Shown: positions 1-11,585, counted from the stretch's first letter. The stretch: 64,000 nt of DNA from Cepaea nemoralis (GCA_014155875.1 JACEFZ010018189.1:124001-188000), one strand, 5' to 3'. The notes: a model not told the origin generated them from the letters alone. Numbers and translations: made by a program.

Positions 1-254
1 TAAGGATGACATGATGGTATGAACATATTTTAAGGTACGATGGTATAAGAATATTGTAAAGTTAAGGTATGTTTGTATGAAAATATGTAGAACACTGCGT
101 ATGATCTAGAGATTACAGTACAAACTAATATAGATCCAAGCAAAATAAGTCAACAGAAACATCATGTAATAAGTTCAGCGTCTGATGATTGACACATATA
201 TTATGATATTATATACGAGGTTTCAATTATGAATTGCAAATGTTTTCCCTAACA
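1..254. other. AT-rich flank upstream of P450 exon 1
   Basis: No coding signal is visible. The last 14 bases (241-254) are a pyrimidine-rich run ending in AACAG, which looks like a 3' splice site just before the P450 start exon. No TATA box or initiator could be assigned. Confidence 0.4.
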
Positions 255-287
255 GGTCCGGTGTGTGTACCATCTGCTGACTACACA

Positions 288-478
288 ATGGATCTAACCG
301 TGCTGATTATATCCGCTGTCGTCTGCCTGGTCATCTTCTTCTGGTTTCGTCGGACTGACCACCATCTACCGCCCAGCCCCATGCGACCACTGCCTATAGT
401 GGGTCCTCTTCTCTACCTGTCTCCCGACAGTCGACAGCAGTTTCAGGAATTTCGCAAACGATACGGGGATATTTACAG
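288..478 (+). CDS. Cytochrome P450 (CYP2-like), coding exon 1
   Basis: This encodes the N-terminus of a microsomal clan-2 P450, a haem monooxygenase of the endoplasmic reticulum that uses electrons from P450 reductase. The chosen ATG (288) opens a hydrophobic anchor (LTVLIISAVVCLVIFFWF), followed by a basic stop-transfer segment and a proline-rich hinge (PPSPMRPLPIVG). The exon ends in YGDIY plus two bases before the GT donor at 479 (ACAG|GTACAT). Joined to 15392 it gives the family-typical GDIYSLYLGG, which fixes the phase-2 junction. Upstream in-frame codons back to 234 lack family similarity and include the acceptor-like site at 241-254, so a 5' non-coding exon may precede this one. Substrate cannot be told from sequence. 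Confidence 0.85.
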
Positions 479-584
479 GTACATAACCTGGGCACAGTGT
501 GCTTCTGTTCAGGAGCTATAATTAAGTAATATGGCATTATTAGGTAGGAATCAACATGACAGCAGCTTGCACAACACATGTTGT

Positions 585-870
585 TTTCGCTGGCTCTCTT
601 TGAATCTATGCATAGTCCATACACACTACTTCTAGTAGCACAGAACTGCATTGTGCGTGTGGATTAGCTTTCCCTAGTATCAGAGTCACCGGGTGAACCG
701 ACTCCGACTTCAGCAGTACTTGTAATTGGCGTCCCCAAGCCAAGGACGAGAAGTCAACATTTTAGTCCAACTGTCCAGTTTAGGGGTTGAAACCCTTACC
801 TGAACATCAGCACACCTTATATTTAAGAACGCGTGTATGAAAATTCTAGAAATCGTTACCCTTACAACTA
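585..870. repeat. Dispersed repeat X, copy 1
   Basis: This stretch of intron 1 resembles 26180-26475 by eye over about 280 bases, with blocks such as GTACTTGTAATTGGC, AGAAGTCAACATTTTA and CAGCACACC in the same order. It has no coding potential. It may be a non-autonomous element of unknown class. Neither end is defined, and no target duplication was seen. Confidence 0.6.
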
Positions 871-1400
871 ATTGTACAGTAGTAAGTAAAACTAAATCTG
901 TCTACTAGACCTCTTGAGCCGCATTGTGTAGATGGTGCTAACAACTAAAGGGACCAAGAGTTACTAAACTTAGGAGTTGTGTTACCTCCAATTTCTTAGC
1001 AAATTGAATTACCGCTCACACTGGTGTTGTAGTCGGTGAGGGTTCACTTCCCCGACGCTCCCAATCCTTGCAAGCAAACTCGGGACAAATTCTCTTTTAA
1101 GCTGGATATAGATCAAATCCCTGGATACATAAGCATACGTTAGAAATGGCTCGTGAAAGGGTAAATGCAACTGATCCTGCTATCCATAATGAGTGGAGAG
1201 GAGGAGGTTAGGTGCCAAGGTTTAATACTGTTACTTTACTACTAGACAGGGCAGGTTTCCTCTCTGAAATTTCCCCTCCCTGGTTATTATAACGAGCCCC
1301 AACAATGATTGAAGTAACAGGTACACATAAACAATTACGCACACTTGGAATATATTAAGAGTGAACTAATTGTTAAAGAAACTACCACTGTCTTTATTTT
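871..1400. other. Intron 1 sequence, nothing recognised
   Basis: AT-rich intronic DNA without an ORF of note, tandem repeat or recognisable element. Confidence 0.4.
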
Positions 1401-1401
1401 C

Positions 1402-2274
1402 TAGCAAGATAAATAATTCAGACAAATTAAGATAGAATATTTGGTAATTTCAAGAGAAGGAGCGGCTAAAAACTCTGGCCACATACAAAAAGATAATATG
1501 ACCATTAAAAGAACGGAAACATACAAATACCTGGATACAATCTTCAACTGCTCCAACATAATAAGGGAAGAAATACAAGCTAGAATCAACTCTGGAAATA
1601 AGATATACTATGCACTACAACATCTGCTAAAATCAAATGCGCTAGTCTCGTAACACCAAGATCACAATATACAAAACACTGATCAGACCAGTTGTGCTGT
1701 ATGGCTCTGAAACCTGGAGTACAACTAAAGGAGACGAAGCCTTGTTACAAACCTTTGAGAACAAAGTCTTAAGACGCATCTTTGGGCCCATTAGGGATAC
1801 ACAAAGTGGAGAGTGGAAAAGAAGAAGCAACAAAGACATTTATGATCTGTTTAAGTCCCCGCTAATCACTGGTATCATGAAGGCTAATAGACTGCAATGG
1901 CTGGGGCATATAGAAAGAATGGAAGATAATAGGGAAACAAAACTCGCTTACACTCAGGACATAAATGACCGTAGACCCCGAGGTAGACCAAGAAGACGGT
2001 GGAGAGATAATACATGTACAGACCTACAAGCACTTGGAATCAACGACTGGCAAGATAAGGTCAACCAGAGAGACGAATGGAGACGGCTTATATCTGCAGC
2101 AAAAAACCTCAATGGCTCGGAATCGTGACGAAGAAGAAGAAGAAGAAGAAGAAGAAGAAGAAGAAGAAGAAGAAGAAGAAGAAGAAGAAGAAGAAGAAGA
2201 AGAAGAAGAAGAAGAAGAAGAAGAAGAAGAAGAAGAAGAAGAAGAAGAAGAAGAAGAAGAAGAAGAAGAAGAAG
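1402..2274 (+). mobile_element. Family A LINE, 5'-truncated 3' end with (GAA)n tail
   Basis: This is the 3' part of an endonuclease/RT LINE, the same family as 55379-57970 on the other strand. Two frames (1441-1653 and 1694-2128) carry the post-RT region, including KYLDTIFNCSNIIREE, LYGSETWSTTKGDEALL and the terminal RPRGRPRRRWRDN motif. An extra G near 1646 relative to the 55-kb copy causes the frame change. The stop codon is followed at once by about 145 bp of GAA repeats (2130-2274), so the array probably grew from the element's own 3' tail. It is dead by truncation and frameshift, and lies in P450 intron 1 in the sense direction. Confidence 0.8.
2130..2274. repeat. (GAA)n microsatellite, about 48 units
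   Basis: An uninterrupted GAA array abutting the family A stop codon. The poly-Glu and poly-Lys reading frames over it are repeat artefacts, not genes. Confidence 0.95.
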
Positions 2275-2610
2275 ATGTTTTTAGCTATCATGATAGTGAA
2301 CTGGTAATTTTCGAGGCATAAGACGTTCACATATAGTAGGTTGTGTTGTGAAGTGATAGTCGAATGAAATGATACAAACAGTCCATAAACATGTGCGATA
2401 CAATACGTAACTTAAAATGGTACTTGTTTGACCGGAATACAGGTATCACAATAGGATTTCGCATTGGGTCAGTTGAGACAGCGTTCTTTGCCAAAATGAA
2501 AGTCTATTTCTCCACCTGGTGTTTTCACTGAACAGAATTATTGTGTAACCTTTTCGTTTTGTTTGAGAGCTTGAAATAGACGATCAAGAATGTTTAGTTT
2601 CTAAGATTGC
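2275..2610. other. Intron 1 spacer, nothing recognised
   Basis: AT-rich sequence with no coding signal or repeat structure seen. Confidence 0.4.
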
Positions 2611-3800
2611 ATTCATTCATTCAGTAGCATGTCCTTTTCAGAACATCGTTCCCATAAAAATCTCCAAGAAATATTCTCGGTCATAGGCAAGATGCCCCAC
2701 ATCCGATACAGGCATATGGAGATAATCTGAGATATCCTGCACCCATCTTCTCTTTGGCCTTCCTCTTCCTTTCTTCACAGGTATATACTCCTCCATTATT
2801 GTTCTCTCCAAACTGTCATGACGTGGTGACCAACATTTTTAATTTCCTATGTTTTATGGTCTTCAGTAGCCAACCTTCTTAAATGTTCAGATCTTGCCGT
2901 ATGGATGCATTTGTTCTTTTTTTTATACAAGATATTTTTAGAACCCGTCTACAACATGTATATTCAAAGGCATTTATGCGCTGTTCAGTTTGTTTAGTAA
3001 GTGTCCAGGTGTCACCTTGTATGTTGCAATGGCAAAGATGCATGCTTTTAAAATTCTAATTTTTGTAGGTCTATCTGACACATGCCACAATTTATTCACT
3101 TCTTTAGTTTTTGAAGAACAATAGATATTCATCTTTTAATGTCTTTCATTGAGTCACAATTGTTAGTAATTAATGAAACAAGATATTTTCAATTTTCCAC
3201 CACATCCAATTTCTCCTCATTAGCATATATTTCTTTCTCCATATTCGATTTTATCTTTATCCATTATCTTTATTTTTGCTATGTTGCGATATGACTTGTG
3301 ATTTTAACTACTTTATTGGGGTTGAGTTTATTAGTTTTTCTATACTTTTCTGTGATGTGAATAGTAATAATCTTTCACCAGCATATCGAATCTCTGGTTT
3401 TTCATGACCACCGATATTTAGGGCATCATATTGCTCCTCGATTATATTGTCTCTGACACTTTTCATTATATTTTCGGCGTACATGTTAAACAAATAAGAG
3501 GTCAGTATACAGCCCTGACGAGCTCCTTGATTGATATGAAATCAGTCTCATGTTTCGCCATCTATTCTAACCGCTGCTTGTTGGCCTAGTTTCTGATGTT
3601 GTACACAGTCAAATGCCTTTGAATAATCCACAAAACATGAGAATAGATTTACATTAAATCCTCTACACTTCTCTATTATTAAATGCGTGTTGAGTACTGT
3701 GATCTTTCTTGTCTAAATCCAGCTTGAACCACGTTAATCTCATTTTCCAGTTTCTTAAGATGTCTTCCCATTATGATGTTTGGGTCTTTTCCTAAGATCT
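2611..3800 (-). mobile_element. Family E LINE relic with (GAAT)n tail
   Basis: Read on the minus strand, this is a heavily decayed RT. A palm-like stretch (FVDYSKAFDCVQHQKLG) leads to QGCILTSYLFNMYAENIM, then IRYAGE where the YADD box should be, and finally GRGRPKRRWVQDI and DVGHLAYDRE near the 3' end. Stops and frame changes are many; the longest frame is 3308-3493. The 3' end is a short GAAT repeat at 2611-2624. The same C-terminal peptide pattern recurs at 47510-47650 on the plus strand. Confidence 0.65.
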
Positions 3801-3865
3801 ACACATATAAAATCATATCTATACATACAGCAACCTAAACATATACAAACATAGTTATATTGCAT

Positions 3866-5760
3866 GGCGTAAGACATGGATGACTGAAGAAATTTTACAG
3901 CTAATGGAAACAAGAAGACAGAACAAAAATAATCCTGCCAAATATGAAGAAATTCACAGAAAAGTCAGAACCTTATGTAAGGAGGCTAAAGAAACATGGC
4001 TTGAGAAAAATTGCAGAGAAATTGAAAAACAACACAACAGTAAAAATGCGAAACTAATACACAAAAGAATTCAGGAGATTACTAATCAAAGAGCACGTAC
4101 ATCAGCAGGCTGCCTAAAGACAAAAGATGGAAGAGTCATAATAGAAAAAGATCAGATTTTACATGTATGGTCAGATTACGTGAAAAACCTTTATGACGAT
4201 AACAGAGACGAACAATATATTGTTCAAAATAACAATGAAGGGCCAGCAATTTTGAAGATGGAGGTTCAGAATGCTCTTAATCATATGAAATCTGGCAAGA
4301 CCCCCGGTCCAGACAGCGTCACAACAGAAATGATTAATGCTTTAGAAAAATATGGAATAGATAAAGTTACCAGTCTGCTTAATACAATATATGATACTGG
4401 AAATATACCTCATGAATTATGTAATTCTGTATTTATTGCAATCCCAAAGAAATCAGGAGCCTTGGAATGTGATCATCATCGAACAATTAGTATAATGAGT
4501 CACATCACGAAGATTTTGCTAAGAATTATCATGCAAAGAGTTAGGAGGAAAATACAACCTGAAATAGGAGAAGAACAATGTGGGTTTGTAGTAGGCAAGG
4601 GTACAGTAAATGCTGTGTATATACTGAGAACCGTAATCGAACGTTCTATAGAAGTAAACAAAGATCTACACCTTTGCTTTATTGACTACATAAAGGCCTT
4701 TGATAAAGTGAGACATGTCAACATGATAAGGATGCTTGAAAATCTATAAATTGATGGGAAAGACCTTAGACTTGTAAAAAACATATATTGGAAACAACAA
4801 GCTGCCATAAGAGTTGATAATGAAGTAAGCCAATATCAGCCTATTAAGAGAGGTGTGAGACAGGGATGTGTAATGTCTCCAGATCTGTTTTCCCTGTACA
4901 GTGAAAATATTTTCAGAAATATTGAAAATATGGAAGGAATCAACATTGGGGGACGATGCATCAATAACATTAGATATGCAGATGATACAGTCTTGATTGC
5001 AGACAATGAACAGGACCTGCAAAATTTAGTAGATGCGGTTGTTACACACAGTGAACAACAAGGGTTAGAATTAAATTGTAAAAAGACACAGATTATGGTC
5101 GTCACTAGGAAGAACGAAATACCACAGTGTAATATACAAGTAAATGGAAATATTCTTCAACAAGTGAATAGGTACAATTATCTCGGAACAGTAATAACAT
5201 CTGATGGGAGATGCCTTGAAGAGATTAGAACAAGAATCGCGATGGCAAAAGTAGCCTTTAGCAAGATGAAAAACATACTGACCAATAAAAAGATGTCAAT
5301 TGAAACGAGAAAAAGAGTGTTGAGATGCTACATAGAACCTGTACTTTTATATGGATGTGAAGCTTGGACAATGAGCAACCAGGCTGAAAAACATCTGATG
5401 GCTGTAGAAATGTGGTTTCTGAGGAAAATGCAAAGAATACCATGGACAGCCAGAAAGACCAATGAACAAGTCCTTCAAGAAACAAATGAAGATCGTAAAC
5501 TGATCAGAGACAGACGTAGACAGTCACAATTTTTTGGGCATGTTATGAGAAGAAATGATTTGGAGAACTTGGTGACAACTGGTAAGATCGAGGGGAACAG
5601 ACCAAGGGGAAGACCTAGAAGCAAGTACCTGGATGGCTTGGCCTTGTGGCATAGTCGAGGCAGAAACACGGAGGTGATCCACGACTCTGGTGATCGAGTG
5701 AGATGGCAGAACATGACCGCCAACGCTTACCGGCATGGCACATGATGGATGGATGGATGG
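3866..5760 (+). mobile_element. Family B LINE copy 1, 5'-truncated, (ATGG)n tail
   Basis: This copy contains the RT part of a LINE, from a linker domain through the RT and C-terminal region, but no endonuclease. The 5' break is near 3866. The 3' end is the stop codon followed by ATGG repeats (5745-5760). Related pieces lie at 30243-30631 (-) and 48588-53294 (+). It sits in P450 intron 1 on the sense strand. Confidence 0.8.
3880..5745 (+). pseudogene. Family B reverse transcriptase with one internal stop
   Basis: This is a single frame of about 620 codons broken only by TAA at 4747-4749; the halves are 3880-4749 and 4855-5745, and the sequence between them stays in frame and in family. RT landmarks in order are GKTPGPD (template-binding region), VFIAIPKK, FIDYIKAFDKV (first catalytic Asp), RQGCVMSPDLFSLY, and IRYADDTVLI (the YADD active site). 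The C-terminal part includes VLLYGCEAWT, FFGHVMRRN and RPRGRPRSKYLDGL. The single nonsense codon suggests a rather young copy. As it lacks the endonuclease, it could not move by itself. Confidence 0.8.
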
Positions 5761-5800
5761 CGATGTCTCTCATCCAGGTTTACCGCTTTTACTCTCCTCT

Positions 5801-5921
<121 letters not shown>

Positions 5922-6095
5922 GAGTCGGAAGGACTTTTCCATAGTGAAACAGGTCCCGTTGTTACAATTGCTGCCTTCACCTTATCTGTCACGTCATGAG
6001 GATTGGAGTGTCCAAAATCCACGTCACTCATTCAAATATAAGGATATGTTTTTGTGTGCAACCGCTCTTTCACCAAAGTTGTTTCAGCGGATTAA

Positions 6096-6100
6096 GTGCT
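6096..6100. repeat. Target-site duplication (left) of the LTR element
   Basis: GTGCT immediately precedes the 5' LTR and recurs at 14318-14322 right after the 3' LTR. A 5-bp duplication is typical of Ty3/gypsy integration. Confidence 0.9.
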
Positions 6101-6713
6101 TGTCAAAGACTCAAGTATAGAGGAGGAAGACCACCCTGAATGAGTGGTCTACCTCCAGTAGATTAGAGGTAACTCAGTGCCCCTATATGAGGGCAGGGTA
6201 GGTGATAGGACGGGGAACTATTAAATAGTTCTCTCATGCTACACGGAGGTGTCAACCAGAGAATTAGCACTCTGGTCACGGCATGATCACGCCAACGTGA
6301 TAAGACACGGTGTAATAAACTAGAACTCAAGTAAGGCCACTACTCTGGCGTGCTGACTGTTGTTGCACGCAAAAGCCGTAGTGCGCCCCAAGTCCTTCCG
6401 CTGTGTACTGTGTAAACAGCACGCGGAGTAGATTCAGACGGGACACAGACTTCAGAGTGATAACATCGCTTAGCGATGCTTGTTTCGTTAGCCGAGTAGT
6501 TAGATTAGCGTTAGGGTTAGGAAACCACTAGTGATAGGACGTTCTGTGCATTTATTCTTGTGTGATTTGTTAGCGACTGTTTGTTGTACATTGATGTGAT
6601 GCAAAGAGCCAGTGGCAATAAAATGTGTAACCAATTCCTCTCGTACGACGAGCAAGTCTTTTGTGTGGTGCGAGAGAAGTATCCTAGAATGCCTGTGAAA
6701 GCGGTTGCTGACA
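6101..6713 (+). repeat. 5' LTR (613 bp) of Gmr1-like LTR element
   Basis: It begins TGTCA and ends TGACA, a 5-bp inverted terminus. It is identical by eye to 13705-14317 over all 613 bp. An AATAAA signal lies at 6617-6622. Identity of the two LTRs points to a very recent insertion. Confidence 0.95.
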
Positions 6714-7880
6714 GGCTAGGATAAAGTGGTGTCAGAAGTGTGGCTTGGACAATTGTTCAAGCTAAAACACTCACCCACGGCTCTAAAATAGAATAACGGC
6801 TAGATAATCACAGGTTTAATTTGTGTTAGTGACAATGGCGTGTGCAGACAGAACAGAGTGCGAGCTGTGCCCATCGTGACCAATTTACATTTATTTGTGC
6901 TTATTTACTTATTTTGTGCTTATGAACATGTTTTCTTCTCATTTTTAAGTATTATTGTTATACTTTTGTATCATTTATTTCTATAATTACTTATTTATTT
7001 ACTACTATTTGTCAATTATGATTCACGGCGGAGCGATACACAGAAATGAGCCGAGAAAATTATCGATTTTTCCAAGCTAAAAATAGCGCTGCGCCTCTGA
7101 CGTATCGCGACTGACAAACGGCTGCGTTACGCCATTGGCAATCAGCGGGTGATTGTTGACAAATCGCAAAACGGCTGCTCGCCTGAATCGTTGACTTATA
7201 TCAAACATTATTTGTTTATAATAGTTACTTATTCAATATATTTACTTATTTAAACATTATTATTACTTTTATATTTATTTCAAACCATTTATTTAATTAT
7301 TTTCATATTTTTTCTATTTGTTACCGTCGCGATGGCACTACTTCTACTATGCAAACGAGACGCAGTCTGCACAGCACTTCCATAGATTAAACAGATAGAG
7401 ATAGGGAAGGCATAAAGACGTTAGAACGAAGACAGGACAGTGACATTTAATGATATTTAAACCACATTTTTTTTTGTCCTGGGGCATTTAATTGTATAAT
7501 TGTCTAGATTTATATATCATTTGCAAGTGGTTAATTGTTGATGCTCTTGATAACCAGGGTGAACAACAGCTGGTGATAAGCATTACGCAAGCTGTGTGTG
7601 GTATTGCCAGACGATTGAAATTGAGGTGCCAAACGAGTGTACATGATTATTCTGGAAATTTAAGATGAGTATACCCAAATGATTTTGCATGCAATATGAT
7701 TAATAATGCATCTCTTTTTCAGCTTGTGATGTATTAGCATATTTTTTGCGATCGGTTTTGCAGGTTATAAACCAAAAGTATAATCTTTTCTACTTAGGGA
7801 TTTGATAACCTAACCTATCTAATATAAATAAGTGAATAAATATTTGAGTGCCTGTCAAATCTAGCTAATCTCCCAACAAC
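6714..7880 (+). other. Leader of the LTR element with primer-binding site
   Basis: This 1.17-kb untranslated leader is AT-rich. A 14-nt stretch at 6727-6740 (TGGTGTCAGAAGTG) matches the complement of the 3' end of a tRNA-Leu ending in CACTTCTGACA-CCA, as I recall that tRNA, so it is the likely primer-binding site; it lies 13 nt after the LTR. A 15-codon upstream ORF starts in good context at 6835 and ends at 6879. Confidence 0.6.
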
Positions 7881-10800
7881 ATGGCAACTTTAGCTGATTT
7901 CATAAAAGCAGGCAAGGAATTACAATACACAGGAAAGGACTTAGAGCAATATGCTGATAAGAAATTTAAAGAAGCAAAAGATGCTGAGAGAAATGAACGT
8001 GCACAAGAAAGACAACACCAGATAGAACTAGCAGAGATAAAACACAAAGAGGCACAATTAGCTGAAGAAACTAAACAGAAGCAATTAGAACATGATAAGG
8101 AGATTAAACAGAAAGAATTAGAATTAAAACAAAAACAATTGGATCAAGAGAAAGAATTAAAGCAAAAAGAGATAGATGAAATGGCAAGAGTAAGAGAAAA
8201 ACAAATACAGGTAGAATCAGAGACACAGTTAAAGATGAAAGGTATGGATGTAGATTCACACTTAGAGATCTCTGCTACAAAACTAAAAAGTCAGCAAGAA
8301 GAAAATAAATTCAATAAGTACAAAAACATTATCAAACCATTTTGTAAAGAAGATTCCATATCAGCCTGGACAGAAAATGTCGAGTATCAACTAAAATACC
8401 ACCAAGTACCAATCGATATGTGGGCCATGATCTACATGAAAAACTTAAGTGGGGAGCCCCTTAAAGTAATAGAATCAATACCAACTGATCTTAGATCTAA
8501 CTATCAGTACATCCATGATAGGATAATGCAACATTTCTTACTTGATGTCCCTGGGTATCAAGTACAGTTTTCCAATTTAAAACCTAAGCCAAGCGAGACC
8601 TTTATCGATTATGTCTCAAATGTACAAAGCTTACTAAATAGATGGCTTAGTGCATCAAAAATAGGAAAGGATTTTGACAAACTTAAAAATTTAATAGCCA
8701 TGGATAAAGTCATATCCACTATACCATCTCCTTTCGCTAAATTCCTGCAGCAGTCAGACATTGAAACCATAGAACAATTTGAAAAGAAAGGCTCTGCATA
8801 TTTTTCCTCAAATAGAGATATTTTTAAGACAGCAAATAGCGACTCTGAAATAGTTTCTTTTGTAAAGGACCAACCTAAAAACTATCAGGGAAATAGAAAA
8901 CCATTTCATAGAGTCGACAAGAAAGATAAGAAAGTATCGAAATGTGTCTATTGTCAACTTTTGCATGATAATTATTCGATGTGTGATAAATCACCAAACT
9001 ATCCGTCACATCTTGAGATGGTCATTAAGAAGCAACAAAACAAAAGAACTGCATACAGGCGTGCAGTCAAATGCTTCTTCTGTTCCAGCTACGGTCACTA
9101 TTCTAATAAGTGCCTAGGCCGCCAAAGAATGACGGCCAACAATGCTATTTTGATTGATACATCTTCTGATAGTGGTAGTGAGACTGAGTGTGATATCGAG
9201 AATGTATTACCTTTTAAGCAATCTGAAGATGTTTGTTGTGTGAACGATGTATTAAGCTTTGACAATTGTGACCAATGTCACCAATTTCATGCAGACGGCA
9301 AACTTACATGTGGGCATATTGTAACATCCTCCATAGAGAATGCAAATGCAGCTATAGCCTCCAGAGGCAATCTATTGTTTCACTCTGCAATGGTCAATGA
9401 GAAGCCATGCCGATGTTTGCTCGACAGTGGAAGCTCTATTATTGGTGTTAAAAAGGAACTCATTAATCCAAAGGATTATACTGGTGACTCTGTAAAATGC
9501 CGTACTTTTTCTGGTAACATAGAAACCTATCCTCTGGCAAGAGCCCGTATAAACACCCCATTCCTTTCTGGCACCTTTACGTGTGCAATACTAGACAACC
9601 CTTGTACTGATTTAATTCTTGGGTGTCTACCCCAGCTAAAGCACTGCACAGATGAAGAAATATCCACCTGGGAGGAGAAAAATGGACTAACTCCAGTGAA
9701 CAGTGCAGATATCCTCAAACATCACGACCCCAACAAAAGTACTAGACCCATAATACTTGAAACTGATCAAGACGTAATGGTGCTACTGCCAGACAAGCAG
9801 AATATAATGGCGACCTCATGGCAAGGGCCATTCAAAGTGGTACGAGAAATTTCTGATGTCGATTATGAAATATCGATAAACGGACACTTAAAGATATTTC
9901 ATATCAACATGTTGAAACCCTACTTTTCACGACAAGAGACAGTATTAGTGACAGACGAACACTATACACCCACACCTATGGATGAAACGACAGACGTACA
10001 TAACGCAACTACACTAGTTAGCGAGACTGGCACATCCGACGATATGCATACACTTAGTGAGTTTACAGAAAACGCACTTAGCACCACAACCGTACTGAAT
10101 CAGGTAGACGATGACGGGATGGAACTACCCGTTCCAATTGTGGACAAGACGGCTACATTAGATTGCATACGATTAGAAACGGTACTGACAGAACAACAAC
10201 GACGACAGATAATAGAATTAGTGACTGAATATAAGGACATATTTTCCAACATTCCAGGTAGGACGGACAGGATCGAGCACTCCATCCTTCTTTCGGACTC
10301 GAAGCCTATCAAATGCAGGCCGTACTCTATCCCACTTAGCTATAGGGAAAATCTAAATAAGGAAATTCTTAATTTAGAAGCTAGTGGAATTATTCAAAAA
10401 TCTACATCTGAGTACTCCTTTCCAATCGTCCTGGTCAAGAAAAAAGACTCCACCATTCGTCTTTGTGTGGACTATAGAAAACTCAACAATGTCACTAAGA
10501 TCGACGCAGAACCAATTCCTTCCTGCGAAGATCTGATTCTTGACATGTCCACCTCCAAAATCTTTTCTAAATTAGACCTTACTAAGGGATATTGGCAGGT
10601 CCCTATGCAGACTCAATCTATCCATCTTACTGCTTTCTCGACACCTCTAGGTCTTTACGAGTGGCGATTTCTTCCTTTCGGACTTCGTAATGCTCCTGCC
10701 ACTTTCGTACACTTAACTAGAGATTTGCTACATGGAGTGACGAATACAGTGACCTATATAGATGATATTTGTGTCCATACAGAGGACTGGACAACACACT

Positions 10801-11585
10801 TACTGAAACTAAGACATGTCTTCGATAGGTTGAGACTCTTCGGTCTCACTGTCAAACCGAGCAAAGTCGAATTGGGCCTACAAGAAATTGATTTTTTAGG
10901 TCATGTCATTTCTCAAGGACAACTGAAAACTGACAATAGAATTATTACCAAAATTATGAACCTGACCATGCCTACAACAAAGAAGCAGGTCAGGAGCCTT
11001 TTGGGTTTAGTAAATTATTATAGCAAGTTCATACCGAACTTAGCTGAAATTACAAGTGTATTTTCAAATGTTTTAAAAGCATCAGTAAAATTGGATGTCA
11101 AAGATGCATTATTAATTTCTGCATTGTCAAAATTGAAAATCCTATTTAGTAATGTACCAATTCTCCGCTTGCCTAATCCTAGGCTCGTTTATTATCTTAG
11201 GACAGATGCCAGCAGGATTTCCATCGCTGCAGTACTGGGCCAATTTTATGAGGGCATCTTCCATCCGATTTCCTACGTGAGCCGCAAGATCACACCGGCT
11301 GAATCCAGATATTCCATATCAGAGTTGGAAGCCCTAAGCGTCATCTATTCGGTGAGGAAGTTGCATCGATTTCTGGCGGGTAATCACTTTGTAGTCCAGA
11401 CTGACAACTCCCCGATCACGGTCATACAAAGTGGGGTACATAGGAATGACCGCATCTACAGGTGGTCGTTAATATTACAGAATTATACTTTTAGTATAGA
11501 GCATATTAAGGGTAGGGACAACATCCTTGCTGATACCCTTAGTCGACCATCTGGGGTAGAAATACCTAATATTCCACACGAATAG
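7881..11585 (+). CDS. Gag-Pol polyprotein lacking the integrase core
   Basis: 1234 residues in one frame. Residues 30-130 are a charged coiled coil. Residues about 150-330 resemble the SCAN-like capsid of Gmr1-type Gag proteins. Two Cys/His knuckles follow: C355-x2-C-x3-H-x5-C, and a canonical CX2CX4HX4C at C398-C401-H406-C411. The aspartic protease site is DSGSS at D515. Next comes an integrase C-terminal GPY/F module (VMVLLPDKQ, then WQGPF at 647-651, then FHINMLKPYF), placed before the RT. The RT has LCVDYRKLNN, FSKLDLTKGYWQVPM and YIDD at 959-962. RNase H follows with TDAS (D1109), SELEAL, TDNSP and ADTLSR, and the frame ends shortly after. PR-IN-RT-RH order is known for Gmr1-type elements, but here the integrase zinc finger and DDE core are absent between PR and GPF. 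The ATG at 7881 is the first good start and no stops interrupt the frame. Confidence 0.9.
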   Translation: MATLADFIKAGKELQYTGKDLEQYADKKFKEAKDAERNERAQERQHQIELAEIKHKEAQLAEETKQKQLEHDKEIKQKELELKQKQLDQEKELKQKEIDEMARVREKQIQVESETQLKMKGMDVDSHLEISATKLKSQQEENKFNKYKNIIKPFCKEDSISAWTENVEYQLKYHQVPIDMWAMIYMKNLSGEPLKVIESIPTDLRSNYQYIHDRIMQHFLLDVPGYQVQFSNLKPKPSETFIDYVSNVQSLLNRWLSASKIGKDFDKLKNLIAMDKVISTIPSPFAKFLQQSDIETIEQFEKKGSAYFSSNRDIFKTANSDSEIVSFVKDQPKNYQGNRKPFHRVDKKDKKVSKCVYCQLLHDNYSMCDKSPNYPSHLEMVIKKQQNKRTAYRRAVKCFFCSSYGHYSNKCLGRQRMTANNAILIDTSSDSGSETECDIENVLPFKQSEDVCCVNDVLSFDNCDQCHQFHADGKLTCGHIVTSSIENANAAIASRGNLLFHSAMVNEKPCRCLLDSGSSIIGVKKELINPKDYTGDSVKCRTFSGNIETYPLARARINTPFLSGTFTCAILDNPCTDLILGCLPQLKHCTDEEISTWEEKNGLTPVNSADILKHHDPNKSTRPIILETDQDVMVLLPDKQNIMATSWQGPFKVVREISDVDYEISINGHLKIFHINMLKPYFSRQETVLVTDEHYTPTPMDETTDVHNATTLVSETGTSDDMHTLSEFTENALSTTTVLNQVDDDGMELPVPIVDKTATLDCIRLETVLTEQQRRQIIELVTEYKDIFSNIPGRTDRIEHSILLSDSKPIKCRPYSIPLSYRENLNKEILNLEASGIIQKSTSEYSFPIVLVKKKDSTIRLCVDYRKLNNVTKIDAEPIPSCEDLILDMSTSKIFSKLDLTKGYWQVPMQTQSIHLTAFSTPLGLYEWRFLPFGLRNAPATFVHLTRDLLHGVTNTVTYIDDICVHTEDWTTHLLKLRHVFDRLRLFGLTVKPSKVELGLQEIDFLGHVISQGQLKTDNRIITKIMNLTMPTTKKQVRSLLGLVNYYSKFIPNLAEITSVFSNVLKASVKLDVKDALLISALSKLKILFSNVPILRLPNPRLVYYLRTDASRISIAAVLGQFYEGIFHPISYVSRKITPAESRYSISELEALSVIYSVRKLHRFLAGNHFVVQTDNSPITVIQSGVHRNDRIYRWSLILQNYTFSIEHIKGRDNILADTLSRPSGVEIPNIPHE

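Noticed and set aside
6504..6520. TTAGGGTTAGG in the LTR as telomeric repeat
   Set aside because: Less than two units, and part of the LTR sequence in both copies.
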